From NCBI RefSeq assembly GCF_036324505.1, contig NC_086368.1:2170001-2234000 (forward strand): DNA of 64,000 nt, in the 5' to 3' direction. A program made the position numbers and the translations under genes. Of the stretch, positions 24,100-37,867 are shown in pieces. Origin of the DNA: Eleginops maclovinus (Eukaryota > Chordata > Actinopteri > Perciformes > Eleginopidae). The stretch's first letter is position 1, and the number at the start of each line of letters is the position of its first letter. The notes beneath the pieces were generated by a model. That model was not told the origin of the DNA and made no database searches. It was given only the letters and a program-made list of their open reading frames with translations.

Positions 24100-26127
24100 G
24101 CTCAGAGTTTGATGATAGCTGAGTGTGTGCTGTAAAAACTGTAGATTAGGATCGTAGCCCTGCAGACCCATAAAGTCCTCCCGGGCTGTAGAGTGGAGCG
24201 GTGGGTGGACTGGGATCAGTGTCAGCTATATCTCTCTCAGTTGGCAGGAATAAAAGTTCATTAGAGGCCATCGATTACCTAAGTGTGCTTTTACTTGGAC
24301 CATTAAGCCAGTTAATACTTCCTCTCTCACTCCGGTCTCTCTTGCCCTGTCTGGGTCTGTCTCTCCATTCCTTTGCTCTCAGGCCGTGTATACAGTATGT
24401 CCTACGCTGTCTCCTACCAAAAGACTCCCATATAACTTAACGTATTTTATCCTGGATTACGGTTGCCGTTTTCAACACCAGTTGTTTTAAACTGAAGGAA
24501 AACTAACTTTAACTTGACATGTTGTGCTGCTTTCCCTGTGTGATTGGAACACCGTGTTATCAGCACTGCTGTAAAGAATGGCAGCCAAAAAACGACTTTT
24601 GCTCTTTTCTCTGAAAACTAGTCTTCTGAATGCTCAGATGTTCCTGGTGAATGACGACAGGACTTGCTTTAGACTCGTGAATACATTTTGAAAAAGTTCT
24701 GCCTTTCATTTAATGGGCTTCTTCAGTACTGATGAACTGAATATGAAGTACTACAAAATAATCGAAAGAATCTGAAACCACGTCTACATTCAAGGGAATA
24801 ATACGACCTTGACTGCTGGTGTCATAGACATCTGAAATGGTTTTCTACAGGAACGGAAAGACTTCATTCCTTGAATAGGAACTCTTAGGTAGTATTTTCA
24901 ACAATAGGGGTCTACATTTCTTTATCAAGGTTAACAAATTGATGTCAAACTGACTTAATTTGCTTTCAGTTGATCAAATCCCATTGTTATGAACATGCCC
25001 AGTGAGCAGACCCAAGTGAGCAAGTAAAATATATTCGCATTCCACTATTTGTCACATCACAGAGTCATTAAGGATTTGTGTGCAGAATATCCACTGAGAA
25101 AGATTTGATTGGATATCAGAAAACTGGGTGTGTCTTGCTCCTCATCAGTCCAAGGAGAGCCTCAGAGAACCTCAGAGAACCTTCCTTCCTGCATTGTAGG
25201 ATCAGGGGAAAGGGATAACCAAACTTGAAATACAAAAGTAGTTTTTCCTATGAGCTACTCATAAAGTGTGGTATAATATGATTGGTATGGTTAACATTCC
25301 CAAATCAAATTCAATTTAATACATGTATGTTTACATTTCCAGGAATACAAAAGACATTTCACTATACAAATACTGTAGTTTTTTGGACATTATAGTATTT
25401 AACAAGAGATCAACACAAACAATAAGAACCATGCAATATTTCTCCAAAGGACTTTATATTGCCAAATAAATGGGTAAGCAGTTGGAAAGGATATGTATTA
25501 GCAGTTATGACAGAAAAAAGGGAGATGAGTAGGCAGATGGCGAAATGGATGACATGGCAGAAAGAGCCTACTTTATTTTGAAAAGCAGCCAGAAAAGCTT
25601 CCTTTACTGATAACCTCCGGCTGCCCCCCACCACCAGAGTTATTCTATCTTCTGCTTTCGTTCTCCTTCCCACCACCTCCCGTCTGATTTGTGATACTGC
25701 AGTATGCACACACTTCCTCTGTACCTGATGATATTGTGCAGTTGCAACTCGCAACCACACAGATTGATTTGAACCCGTGCCCTCAATAACTTGGCTCTCG
25801 CGGATGGATCTCGCCGGTTTGTGATAGTGTGTTTGCTCCTGTGCAGAGATAAGTGTGTGTGGGCTCCAGCTTCAGTCGTGCATTTGTTCTTTTTTCATCA
25901 GCAGCCAGTCGCTCTCCTGCCCTGCTCACATGTTTGTCTTTGATGACCTGAAGGGATGCTCGCGCTGCGTGTGTGTGTGGAAGCACGCCCAACAGATTTT
26001 CTTGTTTTGAAAGATAAAACACTGATAATATAATGCCTGCTGAATTCAAATCCCTGTTGGAGGTTTTTTTTTTTTTTTGTCGATATTAGCCATATACCTA
26101 AGAGTCAATTTGATACTTGCATGTGAG
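24100..26127. other. ptprg intron, no feature recognised
   Basis: Frames such as the 116-codon minus frame at 25410-25760 have no domain signatures. A T run of about 13 lies near 26065. Confidence 0.45.
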
Positions 26128-27515
26128 CTGAGGTGGAAGTAACTAAGAACATTTACTCAAGTACAATTTTGAGGTTCTTGTACTTGGTTTCCATTCAGTG
26201 CTACTTTATACTTCTAATCCATACATTTCAAAGGGAAATTATGCCATTTTACTCCATTATTTTTATTAAACAGCCTCACTTTTAACAGAATATCTCTAAA
26301 AATTAAACTTTCGACTAACTTCTTTAGTCACAAAAGAGTAAAAAACTCAATCAGAAGCATGCTTGTCTGCAACAGTAAAATGCTACTGGATGCAACAATG
26401 TTATCTAGAAATATATAAATAAGATAAGATAAGGTAAGATGTACCTTTATTAATCCCTGTGGGGAAATTCAAGCGTTATGCAGCAACAGGGTGATGTGGG
26501 CATATAAACATTAGAAGTCCATATTGTTAAAAATATACACATGTACTGTATGCAGAAAGAAACTGCAGTTATTGTGCAGAAGTGCAGAAGTGCAGGCTTG
26601 ATGTGCAGTCCGGGTTATTGTCAGTGGGTCACATGGTTAACCCCTTGTTGTGCAGCCTGATGGCAACAGGCACAAAGGAGTTTCCCAGGCGCTTAGTGCT
26701 GTGCCGAGGTGGGATGAGTCTGAGGCTGAACGTACTCCTCATCTTCACTAGCTCTGCATGGAGGGAGTGGGGGGGGGGGTTATCCAGGATACTGTCCAGT
26801 TTCCTCCTCGTCCTCCCCTCAGCCACCTCTTTCAGATTGTCCAGTTTAACTCTAACTACAGAGCTAGCCTTCCTCACCAGCTTGTTCAGCCTGTCAGCAT
26901 CCCTTTTGTTGGTGTTTCCTCCCCCAGCACACCACGGCAAAGAAGATCACACTGGCCCCCACAGACTGGTAGAACGTCTGCAGCAGCCTCATGCACACGT
27001 TGAAGGAGCTGAGCCCCCTCAGGAAGAACAGCTTGCTCTGTCCCTTCCTGAAGAGAGCATCAGTGTTGTCACTCCAGTCCAGTTTATTGTTCAAGTGCAC
27101 TCCCAGGAACTTGTAGCTGTTCACCACCTCCACCTCCTCCCCCCTGATGGCGATGGGGGTTAGAGACCTCTTCATGCTCTGCCTGAAGTACACCACCAGC
27201 TCCTTAGTCTTACTGATGTTGAGCTGGAGGTGGTTGTTGTCACACCAGCCTACAAAGTTCTCCACCAGGGCCCTGTACTCCTCCTTGTTGTCATCTGTGA
27301 TGCAGCTGACGATGGAGGAGTCATCAGAGAACTTCTGTAGGTTGCATAATTATATACACATTAAAAGGCCTTTTTTATGCACAATGAAGACTTTCACTTT
27401 TCATGCTTGAAGTACATTTTGAATTTGCAGGAGTTTTACTTGTAATGAAGTGTTTTGACATCAATGTATTGATACTTTTCAGAGGTAGAGCATCTGAAAA
27501 GTTCTTCCACCTCTG
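26128..27515 (+). mobile_element. hAT-type MITE interrupted by an L2/CR1-type LINE
   Basis: The left end (ctgaggtggaagtaac) and right end (gttcttccacctctg) are inverted. The flanks catgtgag and catatgac are a possible 8-bp duplication with two mismatches. The left half ends near 26422 and resumes near 27390 (attttgaatttgcagg). In between lies a reverse-oriented LINE fragment. Confidence 0.65.
26423..27345 (-). pseudogene. 5'-truncated L2/CR1-type LINE with broken reverse transcriptase
   Basis: Read on the minus strand, this is the C-terminal half of a non-LTR retrotransposon reverse transcriptase. It begins near the catalytic motif KFSDDSSIV (about 27340) and continues through NNHLQLNISKTKELVV and SYKFLGVHLNNKLDWS. 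The frame then shifts near 26930, and a second frame (26629-26940) carries the rest, including ADRLNKLVRKASSV. The 3' end reads as tttccccacagggattaata followed by A/T-rich short repeats, like fish L2 tails. Truncation, the frameshift and an S in the usual ADD motif mean it is dead. It is inserted in a hAT-type MITE. Confidence 0.85.
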
Positions 27516-27611
27516 CATATGACATACTGTGTGCTCCCACTGTATGCTCATATAGGCTGAAAGTAAAAGAACCTGATCAAGAAATAAGAAACAGAACCCC
27601 TGGTATAGATA

Positions 27612-29261
27612 CAGTGGTATGCAAAAGTTTGGGCACCCCTCTGAGATTTCATGACAATTTGCTTTTCCTTTATAATAGAAGATCACAGCAACAACATTTG
27701 TTTTCCTACAAAGATGTAGACGTTTTAGTGTTTTCCAGACCAAAATTCTTAGGGTAGCATTACATAGTTTTATTATAATAAAATAAAATGCAAAAAATGG
27801 GATGTGCAAAAGTTTGGGCACCCTTATAAATAGCATTCATTTCAACACCTGTACGGATTTATAGCTGACAGGTTGCTGCACAAAATTGCTTTGATTAGCT
27901 CATTAGACCTTCAATTACAAAGACAGGTGGAACCAATCATGAAAAAGGCTATTTAACATAGGTAATAGCTGGCTGTGCCTGGCCTAGGTTCTTTCTTAGG
28001 GAGTGGCAAGATGGGGACCTCAAAACAACTCTCCACTGACCTGAAAGCTAAGATAATCCAACATTATAAATTAGGAGAAGGGTACAAAAAATTATCTGAC
28101 AGGTTTAAACTGTCTGTCTCCACAGTCAGAAACGTAGTTGTGAAATGGAAGGCCACAGGAACAGTCCGTGTGAAGGAAAGATGTGGTAGGCCGACAAAAA
28201 TAGGGGAAAGGCACAGGCGAAGGATGGTGAAAATGGTCACAGAGAAGCCACAGACCACCTCCAGAGAACTACAACAACATCTGGCTGCTGATGGTGTAGT
28301 TGTTCACCGTTCCACAATCCAGCGTACTTTGCACCAGGAAGAGCTCATTGGAAGGGTGATGTGCAAAAAGCCTTTCCTGAGTGTTAATCACAAGAAGAGT
28401 CGCATGAGGTATGCAAAAGCACATCTGGACAAGCCAGAAGCATTTTGGAACAAAATACTGTGGTCAGATGAGACCAAGATTGAGTTATTTGGTCATAACA
28501 TGAACAGGTATGCATGGCGAAAAAAACACACTGCATTCAATGAAAAGAACTTGTTGCCCACTGTAAAATTTGGTGGAGGATCTATCATGTTATGGGGCTG
28601 TGTGGCTAGCACAGGTACTGGAAAACTTGTTAAAGTTGAGGGCCACATGAATTCCTTACAGTACCAGGAGATTCTTGACAAGAATGTTCTAGAGTCAGTC
28701 ACAAAGTTGAAGCTACGCCGGGGTTGGATTTTTCAGCAGGACAATGATCCTAAGCACCGATCAAAATCCACCAAGGAATTCATGCAGAAGCACAGGTACA
28801 ATGTTCTGGAATGGCCATCCCAGTCCCCAGACCTTAACATCATTGAAAATGTATGGATTTATTTGAAGAAGGCTGTCCATGCACGGAGGCCAAGAAACCT
28901 GACTGAACTGGAGACGTTTTGTGTGGAAGAATGGGCCAAAATACCACCTGCCAGGCTTAAGGGACTTGTCTGTGGCTACAGGAGGCGTCTACAGGCCGTT
29001 ATTGCAGCAAAAGGAGGCAATACTAAATATTAATGGAATTATTTCTTAGGGGTGCCCAAATTTATGCACATGCCTATTTTTGTTTGAATGCACATAAACA
29101 TGTTTCTGTTTGACCAATACAAGTTATTTCACTACTGAGATGTTTCTGTTACCATAAGGTATAACATATGTTAAAATGAAGTTGCTGCTTCAAAAGCTCA
29201 GCAAGTGACAAACTGATGCAGTGGTTTTCCTAAGGGGTGCCCAAACTTTTGCATACCACTG
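27612..29261 (+). mobile_element. Apparently intact Tc1/mariner transposon (1650 bp)
   Basis: The ends are perfect inverted repeats (CAGTGGTATGCAAAAGTTTG... and its inverse), flanked by TA at 27610-27611 and 29262-29263, the Tc1/mariner target duplication. A second, shorter copy of the terminal motif lies inside each end (27801-27826 and 29048-29071), giving the IR/DR arrangement known from Sleeping Beauty-type fish elements. One uninterrupted transposase frame fills the interior. The near-perfect ends and open frame point to recent insertion. Confidence 0.95.
28011..29033 (+). CDS. Tc1-like transposase, full length
   Basis: This 340-residue transposase cuts and pastes its own element at TA sites in the nucleus. 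The frame is open from 27975, but the ATG at 28011 (MGTSKQLSTDL) is preferred because it gives the usual 340-residue family length and start. The N-terminal paired-type helix-turn-helix region covers about residues 1-115, with the linker motif CGRPTK at 58-63. The catalytic triad is visible: D153 in WSDETK, D244 in FQQDNDPKH and E279 in SPDLNIIENVW. D244 and E279 are separated by exactly 34 residues (DD34E). A glycine-rich box (KFGGGSIMLWG) lies at 187-196. No stop or frameshift is seen. Activity cannot be judged from sequence alone. Confidence 0.95.
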   Translation: MGTSKQLSTDLKAKIIQHYKLGEGYKKLSDRFKLSVSTVRNVVVKWKATGTVRVKERCGRPTKIGERHRRRMVKMVTEKPQTTSRELQQHLAADGVVVHRSTIQRTLHQEELIGRVMCKKPFLSVNHKKSRMRYAKAHLDKPEAFWNKILWSDETKIELFGHNMNRYAWRKKHTAFNEKNLLPTVKFGGGSIMLWGCVASTGTGKLVKVEGHMNSLQYQEILDKNVLESVTKLKLRRGWIFQQDNDPKHRSKSTKEFMQKHRYNVLEWPSQSPDLNIIENVWIYLKKAVHARRPRNLTELETFCVEEWAKIPPARLKGLVCGYRRRLQAVIAAKGGNTKY

Positions 29262-29263
29262 TA

Positions 29264-30142
29264 TATGGCCCAGAGTGCTGCTGGCAGTTTATTTAAAGAC
29301 ATTGATATCATTGGTTCTTTCGGTCCGTTGCACATGCTGCTGCTAATCAATTGAATGTATAGGGTTTATGCACCAACGTAATAAATACTTTGTCATGTTT
29401 GCACGGTTTTCCCTCCCCATCCATGTGTTTCCGCAGAGACTGCACGGCTGCTCCTGTGTCATGTATTAATTAAATCATCACACTCGACTTACAGGACAAA
29501 TTGGGCCCTTCATCGGGGCTGGGCTCGGGCATCACGCTTTATGACCCAGCATTCGTTGCACTGCAGCCTCTGATAGAAATAGATGGCAGTTGTAAAAGGC
29601 TATCATTGCCTTTTTATCTGCTTATTTACTATTTTCCACACACTGAACTAGAGGCAGCTACATGCACAACTGAGGCCCAGCTGGGATGTAAATCACATGG
29701 ACCATCCACTTTATTCTTTGCTCCTTTTTGCGTAAGTGAACATGAAGATCCCGCTCAGTGTTATTTCACATTTGGGCATCCGGGCTCTATTTAATATTAT
29801 AGTATAGTGAGAGGCTGAAGAAGGGGGAGAAGTGAGATACAGAACAAAGAGAATGAAGGAAAGCTTGACTTAAACTCCACATTGACTCACGCTGCGTGTG
29901 TGAGACAAAGACCAGGGAGGAGGATGATACATCCAAAGACCCAAGCTTCCATGACTACTTCTTCCTGAAGACATTGATTGATATCATGGACAAAAGGGCT
30001 GAAACATGTGAATATTAAAATCACGATGTAAGCACTACCCATGCAGGAAGGAAAATGTTCTATATCTGGAATACCACACTGTAATGTGAGGGGGGAGCCT
30101 CTGTCAGAGAGGGCAGCACACCAGTGGTTAAAACTAACTGAG
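29264..30142. other. ptprg intron, nothing recognised
   Basis: The 97-codon frame at 29501 and the 91-codon minus frame at 29887 have no domain. Confidence 0.45.
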
Positions 30143-30788
30143 CAGATGTATGAGTACTGCACTCAAGTACAATTCTGAGAGACTTGTACTTGAGTATTTC
30201 TACTACAATCACGGATAAAAATGATTTTTAAAAAACCCTTTAGTTCCACCTGGAGTAAATTCACAAACTAGCTGCACCTTTACCAGCTCTGAGAACACTT
30301 TAATGATCAATCATTATAAAACATATCAGAGATATTATTCTGAAATGGACCAATCAAACAATGACTACTTTTACTGTCGCTACTTTAAGTACATTTAGAT
30401 GAGAGTACTTTCTACTTTCACTGGAGGAACATTTTGAATGCAGGACTTTTACTGTGACAGAGTATTCCTACACTCTGGTACTTCTACTTTACTCAAGTAC
30501 AAGATCTGAGTACTTCTACTTTACTCAAGTACAAGATCTGAGTACTTCTACTTTTACTCAAGTACAAGATCTGAGTACTTCTACTTTTACTCAAGTACAA
30601 GATCTGAGTACTTCTACTTTACTCAAGTACAAGATCTGAGTACTTCTACTTTTACTCAAGTACAAGATCTGAGTAGTTCTACTTTTACTAAAGTACAAGA
30701 TCTGAGTACTTCTACTTTTACTCAAGTACAAGATCTGAGTACTTCTACTTTACTCAAGTACAAGATCTGAGCAATACTCCCACCTCTG
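30143..30788 (+). mobile_element. hAT-type MITE with 33-bp array
   Basis: Same family and orientation as 4193-5741. Starts cagatgtatgagtactgc and ends tactcccacctctg. The body (30220-30475) is closely similar to 4430-4675. The array (30476-30775) has about nine units. The 5' end is diverged and no clear target duplication is visible. Confidence 0.8.
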
Positions 30789-32345
30789 CAGCACACACAT
30801 GGTCCAGATGACAGGGTTTTGCAGTGTTAATTGCAGTATGACTGAAGCTGCTGATGGACAAGTGAGGGAGGAAGGATCAGTCATTAGGAGCCCCATAATA
30901 ACATGTCTTTACATTCAGAGACAAGGTCCGGGGGCCAAGGAGGACAGGATGTGATGTTATTACAGAGCCACAAAGTGCAGGCGGTCAGGGTGGATGGATT
31001 TGTCAACAAAACATTTTTCATTTTTTGAAAAAGTCCATAGAAAGAAAGTTTTCCCAAGGAGAGGGGAGTAAATCAGTTCGAGTCATTGTGCAGTTTAAAA
31101 GGATGGACCAACAATGTTTTTCACTGTTTGATTTGCTGGACTGTGGAGACTGACCAGCCTCAAATAAAATGAATGCAGCCAGAAGGATTCACAAATCCTT
31201 TCACATTCTACAAAATCAGAAAGAGTTCAAAGAAATCCACACATAATATTTCTATGTGTTCAAAAGTATCTATTATAACATATGCAGTGTGGTGAGGTCC
31301 ACACATGAGGCAGTTTGTTCATGCAGGTTTGAATAATTTATTGAAATGACAAACATCCTAATATGCATTTGATGAAAAAGGCACGTACTTGAATATAATT
31401 ATTTGTAGATTTACATACAAAATGTGTGTGTTCATGATAAATACATTTGTAAGCTTTATCCGTCATTAATGGATTTAAGTGCTACTTGATTCCTCTTTTA
31501 AAATAGTGTTGAACATGCAAGAGAAATCCATTTGTTTTTTGTAAAAGGAAGAACACATACTGTATAATTTAGATATTCTCAGTAACTTCAGTTCTGAATG
31601 TAGTTGTTCATTACATTTCATTTGGCTTTTATCCAAAGAGTAACAATAAATGCATTCAACCATGAGTGTTCCTAGACATTTCTTCATCACTGGGGTTCAT
31701 TTCTATTGTTGCAAAATGTGTGTGCTGCTGCTCTCTTTAGAGGAACCGCAGCAGTGTCAGAGTAGAGGTATCAGCAGGAGTAGGAACAGCATTGTGAAAG
31801 GTATGGTGCGAAGACAGGAGACCTCATACCATTCCTGCTCTTAATTCAAAACCCCCCGAAGAGATTAATTACGCAGTGTATGCCAACACTAACAACCACC
31901 TCTGAGCTGCTTCCAATCACAGTGCATGCTTCATGAGAAACACTCAGCCCCAGCGTTAAGCTGCAAAACTGAAAAAGATTTACATGTCATTTGTTGGCTG
32001 TCATCTAAAAGCTTTCTGCCAGGGATTCCAGAAGATATCTAATTACCAATGTTTTGATTAAAGATGTTTTTATTATTCACTATAATGAATGCAACAGAAT
32101 GTCACTAAAGCATCCTGGAGAAATAATTAACTTTTTAAAGAAAACCTTTTAAACAACTTAAATGAAGCACTGCCATGATGTGTTTGACACAACGTCAGGG
32201 ACGGTGTAATTACAAAATAAAAAAACAGACACAGAGCTTCCAGCTCCATTAGAGTTGTCCATTAGTTCAGACGTGAGAAAAATGAAGCCCACTCAAAATA
32301 TATACATTTGCTGTCACCTTCAACAACACATTACCTGTAACCCTC
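30789..32345. other. ptprg intron, nothing recognised
   Basis: AT-rich DNA with short frames only. Confidence 0.45.
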
Positions 32346-32612
32346 AAGTCCAGCAGTGGCTCAGTCAGTAGGGGCTTGGACTGGGAATACTACTTGGAAA
32401 GGTCCCAGTTCACCTCCTAGGCCCTGCTGTGGTGCCCTTGAGCAAGGCACCGGACACCTCCAATCCCCTCTCCCCATTGCTCCCCGGGCGCTGCACGATA
32501 GCTGCCCACTGCTCCTAGTACTAGGATGGGTTAAATGCAGAGGACCAATTTCACTGTGTGTGCTCTGCTGTGTGCATGTGCGTGACGAATAAAGAGGGTT
32601 TCATCCTCCCAT
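32346..32612 (+). mobile_element. tRNA-derived SINE (V-SINE-like)
   Basis: A tRNA-like head has an A-box-like agtggctcagtcagtagggg (about 32353) and a weak B box (ggtcccagttcacctcc, about 32400). It is followed by a conserved-looking body (ccttgagcaaggcaccgg, ctgcccactgctcc, gggttaaatgcagagg) and a tail ending aataaagagg and ttctatctatc. This order and these motifs are familiar from fish V-SINE-type elements. The 78-codon frame across it is not a gene. Confidence 0.8.
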
Positions 32613-33392
32613 TCTATCTATCTAACTCTCCAGGGTGGACCTCTGTCTGACTGGATTTAGCTTTGTGCGTCGGCCCAGCTGGTTTACCTGACAGAGTGGC
32701 GTGCTGCTCACTGTAATAACCTTAGAAATGATGCTAAAAACCATCTCTCTGAGTACACTGCACTGAAGCCAATCTCCAAACTTCCTTCTCCAAGGTTGAT
32801 GAGTGTACGCCATCGCCATAGAAACTGTAGCTTGAGCATTAGCCTCACACCGGGACCAAATAACAACTCCACGCAGAGTTTCCAAACCTCATGAATCAAA
32901 GTTCATCCTCAGGACTGACTCAGCGGGCTGAGCAAGGCGCGCTTTGGCTTTCATTTTCCTCTGACTGCAGGGAGTTTCATTTCTTTTACTGCAAAGCCCT
33001 GACGGTGAAGACCCCTGACCACAATTGCTTTTTAATGTAAATACAATATGATTTAGTGGGGGATCATTAGTAATGCTAATGTACAAAACACATTTTCTTT
33101 ATATATTATATCAAAACCTTAATGTGTTCACTAAGCTTTTTAAATGCTGATACGTTTAGATAAATTATTGTTTGTCTTTATTTTAAAATAAATGTTGTTT
33201 TTATTTTTAAATGTTTGCATGTGTGCATTGCTCTGTATTTAACCGTTAGCTTACTCTTTCTCATTGTTTGCCTTGTTTACCTGCTATGGCCCTTTTGCTG
33301 TATTGCTGTTTTTGGAATAATCAGATTTGACTCATACAGCTGCTACTGAGAGGGAAAGCACACTTTCAATTGAAAAGTTTTGCCTTACTCTG
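32613..33392. other. ptprg intron, nothing recognised
   Basis: Short chance frames only. Confidence 0.4.
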
Positions 33393-34972
<1,580 letters not shown>

Positions 34973-34980
34973 CTTATTAC

Positions 34981-35937
34981 CAGAGTTGGGTGTATCACGT
35001 AACAAAAGTAACGGGGTTACAGTAATGTATTACTTTTTGCTGTAACGCAGTAATATAACGCATTACTTCTGAAATGTGGGTAATATAATACACGTTACAA
35101 TTCTCAGTAACGCAGTTACAACACATTTTAACCCGAAATGATGGTGTTCTGTTTTTAAGAAATCACAAACATCAAGAGACATTCTGACACCAGAGAAATA
35201 ATTGTGCAGGTAGAATAGTAACGCAGTAAGCCTGTTTACTATTGGTTAAGAGGGCTGCAGAAACAGATTCACAATGCAGAGCTGCAGGCTCACAATGCAG
35301 AGCTGCAGGCTCACAATGCAGAGCTGCAGGCTCACAATGCAGAGCTGCAGGCTCAGAGAAAAGAAAAGAAACAGACAGGAGTGTGTGCAGGCCGAAGCAA
35401 CAGAAGGTAACTTTCTCTGGGTCTGCCTCTTGAACCCCGAGAAGTTCAGAGACTCGTGGCAGAGTGTTGAAGATCTGCAGCCTCTGTCCTCTGTGGAGTC
35501 GCCGGCTTTTAGAAAGCTTGTCATCCAAATCCCCGTTAACACACCAATGACCAGGTGAGCTAACGTTGAATAGAGACTCGTTGATATACAGCAGGTTACA
35601 GGGCCATGCAGAGGCTCCACTAACATGTGATTAATAACACACAGAGACGTCATGTTACCGGTATCACATATTATTCAGCCCACTTAAACGGAGCCTGAGT
35701 TTAATTTCAGCATACTGCCATAGATAGCTTTAATTAATGAGCTGCAATAAACTACATTTCAGCATTTAAAGCCAAACTTTAGAGGTTATTTTGGTGAAAG
35801 TAACTCAAAGTAACTCAAAAGTAGTGTAACGCATTACAGTTCAGACAGTAATAATGTAATGTAACTCATTACTTTAAAAAGACAGGAATAAGTCATATGT
35901 ACTGTATTACATTTTGGAAGTAACTTGACCATCGCTG
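34981..35937. mobile_element. hAT-type element (taacgcattac family)
   Basis: Starts CAGAGTTGGGTG and ends with the imperfect inverse GACCATCGCTG. It is flanked by an 8-bp duplication with one mismatch: cttattac at 34973-34980 and cttactac at 35938-35945. Repeated gtaacgcattac-like motifs lie near both ends. The interior holds a 21-bp tandem repeat (35268-35352). No transposase domain, so non-autonomous. Confidence 0.8.
35268..35352. repeat. 21-bp tandem repeat, four copies
   Basis: The unit ctcacaatgcagagctgcagg occurs four times head to tail. It is in frame with a small frame on each strand, but these are artefacts of the 21-bp period. Confidence 0.95.
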
Positions 35938-35945
35938 CTTACTAC

Positions 35946-36818
35946 CAAGTGAACTACATTCATATATGGTGAGATTCAATGTGGTTCACATAAAAATATA
36001 TATGTCTAACAGATGATAGACATACACATGCAGACAGGCATCTGTACAGAAAAAAATAACTAGAGCAACCAGTGGGAACAGAAGAAAGCCTGAGACAATA
36101 ACCCAAAGAGTGAACAGGAAGGACAGAGAGACACTGATTGTAAGGAAAGGAGTAAAATGTGTAAACTCATTTCAAAACCAACGGGGAGCCAATCACAAGG
36201 AACAGGTGATATCTTCTTTGTTTCTTTCTTGACTAATGAGAGGTAAATTGCCACAATTCAACCTAGATGAAATGCATGTTCATGTGTTCTGCCTATGCCT
36301 CTACATTCGGAGGTCTAAAACAAAATAGAAAAGTTATCCAAAATAGCAAATTTATTTCCACTTATGCATGAATTTATTGTGTCAAAATTAAAATACAATC
36401 ACACCATTTTTATTTTCACTCCTAACAATTTGTCTTTCAATATTAGAATGAAATGGGAATCATTTGAAATGTTATTTCAAATGAACATTTCTGCTTCATG
36501 GTTGATCAAAGCAAAATGTGGAAATGAGTAGAAATCACAGTGCCCAATTACAAATTCATTTTACTGCTGCCACTCTGTGTCTGGGAGTTAATGCAAAGTG
36601 CATTCTCATTTTTACATTCAAGCAACCTGTCAGTAGAACCAGCTATTATAAATAGTAAGTTCCAAGAATGTGGCCTGGAATGGAACGATCGTCATTATTA
36701 CTGCACGTTTTTTAGGGGGGTTGGATATTGCAGCACCTTTTAGTTCAGAGGGAACGATAGCAGCTGAGAGGAGTTGATGATTGTGATGATGTGCTAGCTA
36801 TAAACGTTGTGATACAGA
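35946..36818. other. ptprg intron, nothing recognised
   Basis: AT-rich, short frames only. Confidence 0.4.
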
Positions 36819-37032
36819 CACATGAAAAACTGAACCGTTGACTTTAATTAAATGTTTTATGTCAACAGATTTCACATACCTGTATAAGCTTAGTTGAAAG
36901 CAATAATATGAAGTCGTCCCTAATGCTTTTATTAAAACGTATATTATTTCTTTCAACTTACCTACTACAGGTATGTGAAATCTATTGACATAATACATTT
37001 AATTAAAGTCAACGGTTCAGTTTTTCCGGTGT
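36819..37032. mobile_element. Palindromic MITE, copy 1
   Basis: The left arm (aaaaactgaaccgttgactt, aattaaatg, agatttcacatacctgta) is repeated in inverse order at the right (36969-37028), so the element can fold into one long hairpin. Relatives at 52063-53060, 56577-56757 and 61665-61865 share gttgactttaattaaatg and the central ttgctttcaact motif. Non-coding; the superfamily is not determined. Confidence 0.8.
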
Positions 37033-37780
37033 GAAGTGAGCAGGGGTTCTAATGAAACTGGATATGCCTATAAAGGGAGGACAGACATTTAGATATTTAA
37101 TGAGAGCAGAGCTTATGTTGATAGTATATGCAATTTTGTCCATGAAGAATATCAATCATCCATGCAGGTAAGTGATAGTGGAGAGTGTGGATTTGGGGTA
37201 GCTGGGTATGCTTTTAATTATGTTGGTATATTATGATAGCTTAAAGTCTTACAAGATATATGTTCAGTTGATCTGAGTTCACCTGTATATTTGGATAGCG
37301 AGCGCTAACTTTTTTTTGTAGTTTCTCCAGCTGACGCCTGTTTATTTAAAGCTGGCTCCTCCACAGTGCGCCTGCAGATCACTGGGTCCGTTTTGGCAGA
37401 GACTGCTGCGATCCTGTTTGAGTCTGTGTGTTATCTATCTATACTTCTTCTACTCTTCCTATAATATTGTAAATAAGAGTGATTTGCTGCAATATCAACA
37501 GCATGCAATTCTAAAGTAATATCCTGCTTTCCAAAGAATCACAAGGAGACATTTCAAAGGACCATTTATTGTCATTATGCACAGGGTTTCAACATGAGAT
37601 GTTTTTGTAGTATAGGTCTTTATGCTACACAAGCAATACATGACAAAAAAACCGAGCCAGACAAAGGTAGCAGTGCCTTCCTGTCGTGCACAATCTGCAT
37701 CAGAAGGAGTGTAAACAGCAACACAAACAAGTGTTCTCTGGGCAGTTTGTGAACTCAAATTGCTGGGTTAGCCTCTCAGG
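37033..37780. other. ptprg intron, nothing recognised
   Basis: No gene or repeat signature recognised. Confidence 0.4.
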
Positions 37781-37830
37781 TCCTATAAGATAAGAATTAC
37801 TTTATTAATCCCAGACTGGGAAAATGGCTT
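37781..37830 (-). repeat. L2-like LINE tail fragment
   Basis: Read on the minus strand, cagtctgggattaataaagt followed by an A/T-rich tail resembles the extreme 3' end of fish L2 elements. Only about 50 bp remains. Confidence 0.45.
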
Positions 37831-37867
37831 CTCTCCCTCTGCGTACACAGGGATAGCTCCTTCTGAA

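Noticed and set aside
23723..24135. Leu/Ser/Phe/Cys-rich frames after the ptprg exon
   Set aside because: They read through the splice donor into the TTC/TTG tract; the coding part is only the 96-bp exon.
26582..27163. 193-codon plus-strand frame
   Set aside because: It is the antisense shadow of the minus-strand LINE reverse transcriptase.
35172..35653. Frames with repeated AALHCEP- or QLCIVSL-type units
   Set aside because: Produced by the 21-bp tandem repeat inside a hAT-type element.
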